The notes under the pieces: generated by a model
Databases searched by the model: none
Told to the model about the DNA's origin: nothing
The model's input: only the letters and a program-made list of their open reading frames with translations
Part shown: piece after piece, positions 13,162 to 21,215 of the stretch
How positions within the stretch are numbered: position 1 is the first letter of the stretch
Layout of the letters: each line of letters begins with the position of its first letter
From: Solirubrobacter ginsenosidimutans
Lineage (GTDB): Bacteria > Actinomycetota > Thermoleophilia > Solirubrobacterales > Solirubrobacteraceae
NCBI RefSeq assembly: GCF_027587205.1
Contig: NZ_JAPDOD010000042.1
Coordinates: 14,061 to 78,060, forward strand
DNA: 64,000 nucleotides
Reading direction: 5' to 3'
Translations under genes and position numbers: made by a program

Positions 13162-14305
13162 TGGGCTTTAGGTCGGCGACGGCGGAGAGGAGGCGCTCGG
13201 CGTCGGACGCGTCGTTGTAGTGCAGGAAGCCGGCGCGGATGCCGCCGTGGGGGGCGAGGCCGAGGGTGCGCTCGAGCTCCCAGGCGTAGTAGTTGCCGTC
13301 CCAGACCGCGATCTCGCGCTCGTTGAGGTACTTGGCGACCTCGGTCGGGTGGTGGCCGGCGACGGTGAACATCAGCGTCGGGGCGCGCTCGGCGGCGGCG
13401 CCGTAGAGCGTGACGTGGTCCATCGCGCCGAGGCCTGCCAGCGCGCTGTCCAGCAGCGACTGCTCGTGGGCGTGGACGGCCTCGAAGTCGAGGTCCAGCA
13501 TGTACTCCGCGGCGGCGCGCACACCCGCGAGCGCCTCGAACGGGAGCGTTCCCAGCTCCCACCGGTCCGGCGACTCGTCGGGCGACGGGTTGAGCTTGTC
13601 CGGGTGGTACTCCGCCATGATCTCCGGCCGGCCGCAGAGCATCGCCACGTGCGGGCCGAACCACTTGTAGGCGCTGCAGCCGATGACGTCGGCGCCCAGG
13701 GCCGCGAGGTCGTTGCGGCGATGCGGCGTGGCGTGGACGGCGTCGACGTAGACCCGCGCGCCGACGGCGTGCGCGGCGGCGACGATCCCGACCAGATCCG
13801 GCACCGTGCCAATGGCGTTGGACGCGGCGGTCACGGCCACCCACTTCGTGCGCTCGGAAAGCACCGCCTCGACCGCCGACGCCGGCAGCTCGAGCGTCCC
13901 CTCGACCGGCTCGGCGAAGCGCACCGTCGCACCCGCCCGCTCGGCCGCGATCACCCACGGGCGCACGTTGGAGTCGTGATCGAGGCGGGTGCAGACGACC
14001 TCGTCCCCGGCCGACAAAGACCGCAGGACGGTCGCGGCGAAGCGCATCGTCAGCGCGGTGAACGACGGCCCGAAGACGACGCCCTCGGGCGAGCCGCCCA
14101 GCAGTGTCGCGCACGCCACGCGCGTGGACTCGACCAGCTCGTCGGTCTCGTGCGCCTGCTTGAACTGGCCGCCGTGGTTGGCGTTGGAGCCCGAGCGCAT
14201 CCAGTCCGCCATCGCCTCGATGGCGCTGTCGACCACCTGCGAGCCCGCGGGCCCGTCGAGGCGTGCCCAGCCCTCGCGCAGCGCCGGGAAACGATCGCGA
14301 TTCAT
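13157..14305 (-). CDS. Class V aminotransferase, cysteine desulfurase-like (VC1184-type)
   Basis: A 382-aa PLP enzyme of fold type I. The opening FPALREGWARLDGPAGSQV resembles the desulfurase-like subfamily often named after VC1184. Cofactor residues are visible: H110 in TRLDHDSN, D188 in VYVDAVHATPH, and the Schiff-base Lys K214 in GCSAYKWFGPH. The mobile catalytic-Cys loop of true IscS/SufS is not apparent, so desulfurase activity is unproven. ATG 14305 has a GGAGG ten bases upstream and overlaps the Nudix stop by four bases (ATGA). The C-terminus ends inside REP-like palindrome copy 2. Confidence 0.88.
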   Translation of the reverse strand: MNRDRFPALREGWARLDGPAGSQVVDSAIEAMADWMRSGSNANHGGQFKQAHETDELVESTRVACATLLGGSPEGVVFGPSFTALTMRFAATVLRSLSAGDEVVCTRLDHDSNVRPWVIAAERAGATVRFAEPVEGTLELPASAVEAVLSERTKWVAVTAASNAIGTVPDLVGIVAAAHAVGARVYVDAVHATPHRRNDLAALGADVIGCSAYKWFGPHVAMLCGRPEIMAEYHPDKLNPSPDESPDRWELGTLPFEALAGVRAAAEYMLDLDFEAVHAHEQSLLDSALAGLGAMDHVTLYGAAAERAPTLMFTVAGHHPTEVAKYLNEREIAVWDGNYYAWELERTLGLAPHGGIRAGFLHYNDASDAERLLSAVADLKPT

Positions 14306-14703
14306 AGGTCGGAGACCTCCTGGGCAAGGTCGATGTCGTGTTCGTAGGTCAGCAGCTCGGTGGCTTCGGAGGGCGGGAGCCAGCGGATCTCGTCGACCTC
14401 CTCGTTGGGCTCGAACGCGTCGCCGTCCTCGGTCGGCTCCATCAGCCAGTAGCGAACGGCCTTCGGGCGGCCCTTGCGGTCGTCGTAGAACGTCGGCGAG
14501 AGCTCCTCGCCCAGCTCGCAGCGCAGCCCGGTCTCCTCCCACACCTCGCGCAGCGCGCAGTCCTCCCAGCTCTCGCCGGGGTCGAGCTTGCCCTTCGGCA
14601 GCGACCAGTCGTCATAGCGCGGACGATGCACGATCGCGATGTTGCCGTCCTCACGGCGGACCACGCCGCCCGCGGCCTTGACTTCTGCGTCCTCGGGGTT
14701 CAT
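14302..14703 (-). CDS. Nudix hydrolase (MutT-like)
   Basis: A 133-aa pyrophosphohydrolase. The complete Nudix box spans residues 38-60: G38, E44, then REVWEETGL at 52-60, with metal-binding E56 and E57. The preceding HRPRYDDWSLPKGKL matches the arrangement in mycobacterial MutT1 and diadenosine-polyphosphate hydrolases, but the histidine-phosphatase domain of MutT1 is absent. The substrate is therefore open: oxidised nucleotides, ApnA or similar. It is the first gene of a two-gene unit with the aminotransferase. Confidence 0.92.
   Translation of the reverse strand: MNPEDAEVKAAGGVVRREDGNIAIVHRPRYDDWSLPKGKLDPGESWEDCALREVWEETGLRCELGEELSPTFYDDRKGRPKAVRYWLMEPTEDGDAFEPNEEVDEIRWLPPSEATELLTYEHDIDLAQEVSDL
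14316..14320 (-). promoter_or_regulatory. Ribosome binding site of the class V aminotransferase
   Basis: Reverse-strand GGAGG lies ten bases before the ATG at 14305 and inside the end of the Nudix gene. It selects this start over longer readings that run through the Nudix region. Confidence 0.6.
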
Positions 14704-14777
14704 CGGCGCCGCACTCTAACGTCGCCCGTAGCCCAATCCGGCGAGGGCGGAGATGAGAAACCGTAATCTGACGGACG

Positions 14778-16094
14778 GTGTCACTTCCCGTCTGCGTGAT
14801 CGGGGCCGGATCCTCGGGGATCGCGGCGGTCAAAGCGCTCGCGCAACGCGGGATCCCGTTCGACTGCTTCGAGAAGTCCGACCGCGTGGGCGGCAACTGG
14901 GTCTTCCGCAACACCAACGGGATGTCGTCGGCTTACTGGTCGCTGCACATCAACACCTCGCGCGACCGGATGGCGTACTCGGACTTCCCGATGCCGTCCG
15001 ACTATCCGGACTTCCCGCACCACACGCAGGTCGCCGCGTACTTCGACGCCTACGTCGACCACTTCGGCCTGCGCGAGCGGATCACGTTCGAGACCGGGGT
15101 CGAGCGGGCGCAGCCCCAAGCCGGCGGCTGGCGGGTGACGCTCGACACCGGTGAGGAGCGGGAATATCGCGCGCTGCTGATCGCCAACGGCCACCACTGG
15201 GACCCACGCTGGCCCGAGCCGGCGTTCCCGGGGGCGGACGACTTCAACGGCGTCCAGATGCACTCGCACCACTACACGGGCGACGACCCCGAGCTGCTCA
15301 CGGGCAAGCGGGTGGTGGTGCTCGGGATGGGCAACTCGGCGATGGACATCGCGGTCGAGGCCACGCAGGTCGCCGAGCGCGTCTTCCTCGCCGCCCGCCG
15401 CGGTGCCTGGATCGTGCCCAAGTACGTCTTCGGCCGCCCGCTCGACCAGTTCGTCACCGCCCCGCGCGTCCCGCTGAAGATTCGCCAGCGCTTCATGGCG
15501 ACGACGCTGCGCGCGGCGATCGGAGACATGGAGCGCTACGGCCTGCCCAAGCCCGACCACCGCGTGCTCGAGGCGCACCCGACGATCTCGGACTCGATCC
15601 TCACCAGCCTCACCCACGGCGACATCACGCCCAAGCCCAACATCGCGCGCCTTACCGAAGAGACCGTGGTCTTCGCCGACGGCAGCGAGGAGCGCGCCGA
15701 CGTGGTGATCTACGGCACCGGCTACAAGGTCAGCTTCCCGTTCTTCGACCCGAGCGTCGTCGCCGCGCCCGACAACGAGCTGCCGCTCTACAAGCGCGTC
15801 TTCCACCCCGACCTGCCGGGCCTCTACTTCCTCGCGCTGCTGCAGCCGCTCGGCGCGACGATGCCGCTCGCCGAGGCGCAATCGGAGTGGATCTGCGATC
15901 ACCTGACCGGTCGGTACGTGCTCCCGGGTCGGCGCGAGGTGCTCGAAGACATCGCGCGCGAGCGCGCGGCGATCCGTCGCCGCTACGTCGCGAGCAAGCG
16001 CCACACGATGCAGGTCGACTACGACGACTACCTCTTCGAGGTGCGACGCGAGCGCAGGCGCGGCGCCGGAAAGTCCGCCCGGGTGAGCCGCTAG
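14778..16094 (+). CDS. Flavin-containing monooxygenase (FMO/Baeyer-Villiger type)
   Basis: A 438-aa NADPH-dependent flavoprotein. The FAD motif is VIGAGSSGIAAVKAL (G9, G11, G14), followed by FEKSDRVGGNW, the usual flavin-side E and GGxW. The FMO fingerprint F-x-G-x-x-x-H-x-x-x-Y is present in variant form as NGVQMHSHHYTG. The NADPH motif is VVLGMGNSAMDIAVEA. The C-terminal half has DVVIYGTGYKVSFPF. It is expected to oxygenate a soft nucleophile (N or S) or a ketone; the substrate is unknown. It starts at GTG 14778. The next gene follows after 12 bases. Confidence 0.9.
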   Translation: MSLPVCVIGAGSSGIAAVKALAQRGIPFDCFEKSDRVGGNWVFRNTNGMSSAYWSLHINTSRDRMAYSDFPMPSDYPDFPHHTQVAAYFDAYVDHFGLRERITFETGVERAQPQAGGWRVTLDTGEEREYRALLIANGHHWDPRWPEPAFPGADDFNGVQMHSHHYTGDDPELLTGKRVVVLGMGNSAMDIAVEATQVAERVFLAARRGAWIVPKYVFGRPLDQFVTAPRVPLKIRQRFMATTLRAAIGDMERYGLPKPDHRVLEAHPTISDSILTSLTHGDITPKPNIARLTEETVVFADGSEERADVVIYGTGYKVSFPFFDPSVVAAPDNELPLYKRVFHPDLPGLYFLALLQPLGATMPLAEAQSEWICDHLTGRYVLPGRREVLEDIARERAAIRRRYVASKRHTMQVDYDDYLFEVRRERRRGAGKSARVSR

Positions 16095-16106
16095 CCTGGC
16101 TGCGCG

Positions 16107-17075
16107 ATGCGTTCCCGTTTCACAATTCTTGTCGCCTGCGCGCTCGCGCTGGCGCTGCCGTCCACCGCCTCGGCCGCCTTCACGGTCGGAATCTCCGAGA
16201 ACGAAGCTTCGATGTTCGCCGACCCGCTCTTCCAGGGGGTGGGCTTCAAGCAGGCTCGGGTGATCGTGGGCTATGACGTCGCGCTCCAGCCGGGCAGCGC
16301 CGAGTTCACCCGCCTGCAGGCGTACATCGCCGGGGCGACGGCGTCGGGCGTCGAGCCGCTGGTCTCCTTCCAGCACACGCGCGGCGACTCCTCGAAGTGC
16401 GACCAGAAGAAGAACTTCAGCAAGGGCATCTGCAAGCTCCCGAGCCAGAAGGCCTACGAGACCGCGATGAAGGCGTTCTTCAAGAACTTCCCGACGGTGA
16501 AGGTCGTCTCGCCGTGGAACGAGATCAACCACTTCACGCAGCCGACGTCGCGCAGCCCCGCCTCGGCGGCGAAGTTCACCAACACGGTGGCCAAGCTCTG
16601 CAAGACGTGCAAGATCGTCGTGGCGGACGTCCTCGACCAGGCTGACGATCCCGCGGCCAAGAACCCGAAGTTCACCAAGACGGCCAAGTACATCGCGGAC
16701 TTCCGCAAGGCGCTGAAGGTTCCGCGCACGATCTGCGGCATCCACAACTACTCCGACGTCAACCGTTTCCGCTCGACCGGCACCACGGCGCTGATGAACG
16801 CCCTCGGGTGCAAGGAGTACTGGCTGACCGAGACCGGCGGCCTCTACAACTTCGGCTCGTTCTGGTCCAAGAAGACCTACAAGGGCTGCTCGAAGGCCTC
16901 GTCGTGCCAGCTGAAGGCGACGAAGTACATGTTCACGCTGGCCAAGAAGAACAAGAAGATCAAGCGCCTGTACGTGTACACGTGGTTCGGCGCCGTCACG
17001 CCGCGGTTCGACGCCGGACTGGTGGCCAACGGCCAGCCGCGCCCGGCGCTCGCCGAGATCCGCAAGTACCTCTAA
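16107..17075 (+). CDS. Secreted protein with clan GH-A-like glycosidase features
   Basis: A 322-aa protein with a clear signal peptide (MRSRFTILVACALALALPSTASA). The mature part looks like a TIM barrel. Asn138-Glu139 in VSPWNEINHF is placed like the acid/base NE pair of clan GH-A glycosidases, and Glu242 in YWLTETGGLYNFGS is placed like the nucleophile, about 100 residues later. GIHNYSDVNRF between them fits the usual active-site His region. Several cysteines (C98, C109, C165, C168, C210, C235) suggest disulfides. No close family or substrate is recognised. Its stop overlaps the convergent SRPBCC gene by four bases. Confidence 0.7.
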   Translation: MRSRFTILVACALALALPSTASAAFTVGISENEASMFADPLFQGVGFKQARVIVGYDVALQPGSAEFTRLQAYIAGATASGVEPLVSFQHTRGDSSKCDQKKNFSKGICKLPSQKAYETAMKAFFKNFPTVKVVSPWNEINHFTQPTSRSPASAAKFTNTVAKLCKTCKIVVADVLDQADDPAAKNPKFTKTAKYIADFRKALKVPRTICGIHNYSDVNRFRSTGTTALMNALGCKEYWLTETGGLYNFGSFWSKKTYKGCSKASSCQLKATKYMFTLAKKNKKIKRLYVYTWFGAVTPRFDAGLVANGQPRPALAEIRKYL

Positions 17076-17545
17076 GCGGCCTTTGCCGTCTGGCCGCTCT
17101 CCAGGAGAGCGGCCAGGCGCTGCATCGCCTTCTCGTTGCCGGTGCGCAGCAGCTTGCGCATCAGCGGCAGCAACGGCCGCTCCATCGCCGGCACCTTCTG
17201 CAGCGCGAACTCGAACTCGATGTGGGTACCGCCGTCGGGAAGATCGCTGAGCGTGTACGTGCCGTGGGCGATCCGCTTGCCCTTCGCGGCGATGCTGCGC
17301 TCGCGGATCATGCGGCCCGGCTCGACTTCGAAGACCTCGATCTCGGCCTCGTCGGTCATGCCGCCGGCCTTGGTGGTCACGTTGGCCTTGGAGCCGATGC
17401 CGGTCGGGGGACCGGACACGCGCCAGTTCGTGAGCATGTGGTCGGTGAAGGCCTCGTGGTTGGCCATCACGTCGAGGTAGTCGTAGACGGCGTCGCGGGG
17501 TTGGGGAACGTCGATGAAGACCGTGACAGGCTGGGGAGGAGTCAT
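17072..17545 (-). CDS. SRPBCC (START-like) family protein
   Basis: A 157-aa helix-grip protein of the polyketide cyclase/dehydrase-like group. It starts with VTVFIDVPQPRDAVYDYLDVMANHEAFTDHML, the typical beta1-alpha1 opening. It continues with strands such as EAEIEVFEVEPGRMIRERS and GTHIEFEFAL, and a final amphipathic helix. These proteins bind a hydrophobic ligand in the cavity; the ligand is unknown. ATG 17545 leaves 28 bases to the divergent TetR gene, filled by a palindromic operator candidate. It is thus the likely target of that regulator. Confidence 0.85.
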   Translation of the reverse strand: MTPPQPVTVFIDVPQPRDAVYDYLDVMANHEAFTDHMLTNWRVSGPPTGIGSKANVTTKAGGMTDEAEIEVFEVEPGRMIRERSIAAKGKRIAHGTYTLSDLPDGGTHIEFEFALQKVPAMERPLLPLMRKLLRTGNEKAMQRLAALLESGQTAKAA

Positions 17546-17547
17546 GA

Positions 17548-17563
17548 TGTACCACACGGTACA
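17548..17563. promoter_or_regulatory. Palindromic operator between SRPBCC and TetR genes
   Basis: TGTACC-ACAC-GGTACA is a perfect inverted repeat (6-base arms, 4-base spacer) centred in the 28-base region between two divergent start codons. Its length and its position over both promoter/leader regions are those of a TetR-family operator that controls both genes. The match between site and regulator is inferred from position only. Confidence 0.72.
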
Positions 17564-17573
17564 CTTCTGAGCG

Positions 17574-18173
17574 ATGGCTGGCAAGGACCCAAAGGGGCGC
17601 TTGCTCGAGGCGGCGATCGAGCACATCGCAGCACGCGGCGTGAGCGATCTCAGCCTGCGTGAGCTGGCCGCCGCGATCGGCACCAGCCACCGGATGCTGA
17701 TCCACCACTTCGGCGGCCGCGAAGGGCTCTGGGTGGAGGTCATCCGCACCGTCGAGGAACGCCAGCGGGCGGCGCTCGCCGAGGTGCTCCCCGAGCCGGG
17801 CGCGAGCGGTGGCGACGTCATGCGGCAGTGGTGGCGGCACATCTCCGACCCGTCGCTGTGGCCGAACGAGCGGCTCTTCTTCGAGCTCTACGGCCAGGCG
17901 CTCCAGGGGCGGCCGGGAACGGTCGAGCTGCTCGACGGGATCGTCGACGCGTGGCTGGAGCCCGCCGCGCAGAGCTTCATGGCCTACGGGCTCTCACGCG
18001 AGGAGTCATTCGCCCACGCGCGGCTGGGCGTCGCGGTCAGCCGCGGCCTGCTGCTCGACCTCCTCGCCACCGGCAATCGCGAGGCCGTCGACGCCGCCAT
18101 GGACGCGTACATCGACGTCATGGAGCGACGACTGGCTACACAGCTAGGGCAAGTTCTTACGGATCCCGACTAG
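17574..18173 (+). CDS. TetR family transcriptional regulator
   Basis: A 199-aa protein. The N-terminal HTH is LSLRELAAAIGTSHRMLIHHFGGREGLW (about 24-51), with the Y/H-H-F-x-x-K/R-E-x-L signature that ends the TetR DNA-binding domain. The remainder is a helical ligand-binding domain with no recognisable ligand. It is divergent from the SRPBCC gene and immediately followed by the first M36 protease, whose frame opens directly after its TAG. It probably represses itself and the SRPBCC gene through the palindrome at 17548-17563. Confidence 0.9.
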   Translation: MAGKDPKGRLLEAAIEHIAARGVSDLSLRELAAAIGTSHRMLIHHFGGREGLWVEVIRTVEERQRAALAEVLPEPGASGGDVMRQWWRHISDPSLWPNERLFFELYGQALQGRPGTVELLDGIVDAWLEPAAQSFMAYGLSREESFAHARLGVAVSRGLLLDLLATGNREAVDAAMDAYIDVMERRLATQLGQVLTDPD

Positions 18174-18182
18174 ATTCGGCGG

Positions 18183-21100
18183 ATCGCTCGGACCCGGGTC
18201 ATCCTTGCGCTCGCGCTCCTCGCCGCCTTCGCGCTGCCCGCTTCCGCACGCGCCGAGCAGGTGCTGCAGCGCCTGGGCGGGACGCTGACGGCGCCGGCGA
18301 GCGGCGACGCGGAGACGATCGCCCTGCGCTACGTCCGCGCGCACCTGTCCTCGCTCGGACTCTCCGAGCGCGACCTGGACACATTGCAGGCGCCGACCTC
18401 GACGACCGTGGGCGGCGTGACGATGCTGCGCTGGCGCCAGGCCGTCGACGGCATCCCCGCCGCCGACAGCGAGCTGCGCGTGAACGTCACCCGCGACGGC
18501 CGCGTGCTGTCCGTCCTCGGCTCGCCCGCCTCGGGGCTGTCGGCGAACACGACCCCGGCCCTGAGCGCCGGCGGGGCCGTGCGCGCGGTGCAGGACGACG
18601 TCCGCGCGTATCGCTCGCTGCCCCGCGCCAGCGGCCCTGTCGGTGCGACGCGGGCGACGAAGTTCGCCGACGGGACCAGCGCCGCGCTGGCGCTGCTGCA
18701 CGATCGCCTCACGTGGCGCGTGACCTACCGCGCGTCCTCGGACGAGGTGTGGGACATGTTCGTCGACGCCGCCGGCGGCAAGATCCTCAAGCGCGCGAAC
18801 CTGGTCAAGTCGGCGGCGCCGGCGAAGGTGTGGGAGAACTACCCGGGCTCGGCCTTCGGCGGGACGGCCACGAGCGTCGACCTCACGCCGTGGCTGACGA
18901 GCACGACGCAGCTGCTCGGGCCGAACGTCCACGCGTACGCCGATACCAGCGACATCGGGTCGGGCACGGAAGTCGTGCCGGGACCGTACGACTTGACCAA
19001 GGTCACGACCGTCAGCGGCTGCACCGACGCCAAGCAGTGCTCGTGGGACCCGGGGCTGAGCTCGAGCTGGACCGTGAACCGGTCGCAGAACGCCGTCCAG
19101 GCGTTCTATCTCGCCAACCGCTTCCACGATCACCTCGCGGCGCCGCCGATCAACTTCACCGATCGCGCCTTCGAGAACGGGGACCGGCTGCGGCTGGAGA
19201 CCGACGACGGCGCCGCGACGGGGCCGGACAGCAACCACGTCAACAACGCGAACATGTACACGCCGCCCGACGGCACGTCGCCGATCATGCAGATGTACCT
19301 GTGGCGCGGGCCGAGCTATCGAGCGGTCAACGGCGGCGACGACGCGTCGATCCTCTACCACGAGTACACGCACGGGCTCTCGAACCGGTTGATCCGCGAC
19401 GCGGGTGGGGCGGGCGCGCTGAACTCGGCGCAGGCGGGCGCGATGGGCGAGGCGTGGAGCGACTGGTACGCCAAGGACTTCCTCGTCAACCAGTACCCGG
19501 GGCTCGACGATCCTGCGGTCAACGGCGACGTGCACATGGGCACCTACACCGACCTCATCCCGAACTCGATCCGCTCGCAGGGGCTCGACTGCCCGGTCGG
19601 CGCGACGGCCCCCGCGTGCCCGGGCGCGGGCCAGGCCGGCCCCGGCGGCTACACGTACGGCGACTTCGGGAAGGTCTACGGCGGCGGGCCCGAGGTGCAC
19701 GCCGACGGGGAGATCTGGGCCGAGACGCTGTGGGACCTGCGGACCGCGATCGGCTCAAGCGACGCCGAGCGGCTGATCACGCAGGCGATGCGGCTGTCAC
19801 CCGCCGAGCCGTCCTTCCTGGACGAGCGCAACGCGATCCTCGCCGCCGACGAGGCCGCGGGCGGGACGTTCGCGAACGCGATCTGGACGGTGTTCGCGAA
19901 GCGCGGGATGGGCTATTACGCGTCGACGACGAGCTCCGACGACATCGCACCCGTCGAGGACTTCTCGCCGCCTCCGGGTCTCAACGACCCGCGCGGGACG
20001 CTCGCCGGGCGTGTGATCGATCCGGCGGGTACGCCGCTGGCGGGTGCGAAGGTCACGCTCGGACCGTTGGTCGCGGTGGCGGGTGCCGACGGGCGTTACA
20101 CGCTGGTGGGTGTGCCCGCGCGCGCCTACGCCAACGTGACCGTCTCGGCTCCGGGATATGACCGCGTGCTGTTGCCGGCGACCGTCGCGGCGGACGCGAC
20201 GACCACGTTGGACGTGACGCTGCGGCGCAACTGGGCCGCGCAGTCGGGCGGGGCGATGGCGACCGGCGGGGACGAGCTCGCCGCTCAGGGCTGCGGGTCG
20301 CTCGCGGCGATCGACCAGCATCCGGGGACGGCGTGGTCGACGCCCACGTCGGCGGCCGGCAAGGCGATGGTCGTGACGTTGCCGGCGACGATCACGGTCG
20401 ATCACTTCGAGGTCGATCCGGGCGAGGGCTGCGGGGACCTCTCGAGCGCCGCGGCCAAGGACGTGCGGATCGAGACGTCGGCGGACGCTTCGAGCTGGAC
20501 GGTGGCGGCGACGCGCACCTTCACCAACGCCGAGCGCCATCAGCTCAACGTCGTCGGCGTGGCGGCGGGTGCGGGCACGAACGTCCGCTACGTGCGGGTG
20601 ACGATCGTGAACACGCGCGGGACGTCGTCGTACATGGACATGACCGAGTTCGCGGTCTACTCGGGTGGGGCGGTCGTGACCCCGACGCCGACCGCGACGG
20701 CCACCGCGACGCCGACGGGAACTGCGACGGCGACGCCGACGGGTACCGCGACCGCCACGCCCTCGGCAACCGCGACGGCGACGGCGACGGCGACGGCCAC
20801 GGCGACCGCGACGGCGACCGCCGAACCCACCCCGGTCACCTCCGCGGCGACGGTCGCACCCACCGCCGAGCCCACCCCGACCGCGCTCCCCACACCCACC
20901 GCGACGCCCGCCGCGCACCCCAAGTTCTCCCTCGGCGCGTCCGGCAAGCGCGCGATCCGCGTCAAGGCGACCTGCCCGCGCGGCTGCGCCGTCACCGCGA
21001 CGCTGACCGTCGACGCCTCGACCGCCCGCCGGCTCGCGCTCGGCAAGTCGCGCACCGCCGGCTCGCTCAAGCGCACCCTCAAGGCAGGGGCGACGACGTT

Positions 21101-21215
21101 CACGGTCAAGCTCGGCACGCGGGCGCACTTCAAGACGGGCGCGGCGATCAAAGCCACGCTGACCGTGCGGTCCGGTAGCGTCGTCGAACGCCGCCGTGTG
21201 ACCATTCGCCGTTGA
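18183..21215 (+). CDS. Secreted M36 fungalysin-type metalloprotease 1 (non-canonical start likely)
   Basis: Order of parts: signal peptide, FTP propeptide, M36 catalytic domain, carboxypeptidase-regulatory-like domain (GRVIDPAGTPLAGAKV), discoidin/F5-8C-like domain, Ala/Thr stalk, C-terminal beta domain. Zinc site, numbered from GTG 18261: H367-E368-x-x-H371 (HEYTHG) and third ligand E397 in GEAWSDW. The first canonical start, GTG 18261, would remove the signal peptide. Upstream the frame reads ARTRVILALALLAAFALPASARA and is open to the TetR stop at 18171-18173, with no ATG, GTG or TTG. I therefore give ATC 18183 as a tentative start; ATT 18174 is the alternative. Function: extracellular protein degradation after propeptide removal. 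Confidence 0.85.
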   Translation: MARTRVILALALLAAFALPASARAEQVLQRLGGTLTAPASGDAETIALRYVRAHLSSLGLSERDLDTLQAPTSTTVGGVTMLRWRQAVDGIPAADSELRVNVTRDGRVLSVLGSPASGLSANTTPALSAGGAVRAVQDDVRAYRSLPRASGPVGATRATKFADGTSAALALLHDRLTWRVTYRASSDEVWDMFVDAAGGKILKRANLVKSAAPAKVWENYPGSAFGGTATSVDLTPWLTSTTQLLGPNVHAYADTSDIGSGTEVVPGPYDLTKVTTVSGCTDAKQCSWDPGLSSSWTVNRSQNAVQAFYLANRFHDHLAAPPINFTDRAFENGDRLRLETDDGAATGPDSNHVNNANMYTPPDGTSPIMQMYLWRGPSYRAVNGGDDASILYHEYTHGLSNRLIRDAGGAGALNSAQAGAMGEAWSDWYAKDFLVNQYPGLDDPAVNGDVHMGTYTDLIPNSIRSQGLDCPVGATAPACPGAGQAGPGGYTYGDFGKVYGGGPEVHADGEIWAETLWDLRTAIGSSDAERLITQAMRLSPAEPSFLDERNAILAADEAAGGTFANAIWTVFAKRGMGYYASTTSSDDIAPVEDFSPPPGLNDPRGTLAGRVIDPAGTPLAGAKVTLGPLVAVAGADGRYTLVGVPARAYANVTVSAPGYDRVLLPATVAADATTTLDVTLRRNWAAQSGGAMATGGDELAAQGCGSLAAIDQHPGTAWSTPTSAAGKAMVVTLPATITVDHFEVDPGEGCGDLSSAAAKDVRIETSADASSWTVAATRTFTNAERHQLNVVGVAAGAGTNVRYVRVTIVNTRGTSSYMDMTEFAVYSGGAVVTPTPTATATATPTGTATATPTGTATATPSATATATATATATATATATAEPTPVTSAATVAPTAEPTPTALPTPTATPAAHPKFSLGASGKRAIRVKATCPRGCAVTATLTVDASTARRLALGKSRTAGSLKRTLKAGATTFTVKLGTRAHFKTGAAIKATLTVRSGSVVERRRVTIRR
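20690..20835 (+). repeat. Low-complexity Ala/Thr-Pro coding repeat (protease stalk)
   Basis: Tandem imperfect units of the type ACGGCGACG / ACCGCGACG encode a run of alternating Thr and Ala with periodic TPTGTATA units. They link the discoidin-like domain to the C-terminal domain of M36 protease 1. In protease 2 the same position holds only a short Pro/Thr segment. Unit number could vary between strains by slippage. Confidence 0.75.

Noticed and set aside
14781..17840. 1019-aa minus-strand frame across four genes
   Set aside because: It runs antisense to the monooxygenase and glycosidase-like genes. Only the short SRPBCC reading at 17072-17545, in a different frame, is credible here.
17828..20161. 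777-aa plus-strand frame
   Set aside because: It overlaps TetR and M36 protease 1 in another frame, is very Arg-rich and has no recognisable domain.
20690..20835. Tandem repeat considered as CRISPR or non-coding minisatellite
   Set aside because: The units are in frame, code for a Thr/Ala stalk and have no spacers.
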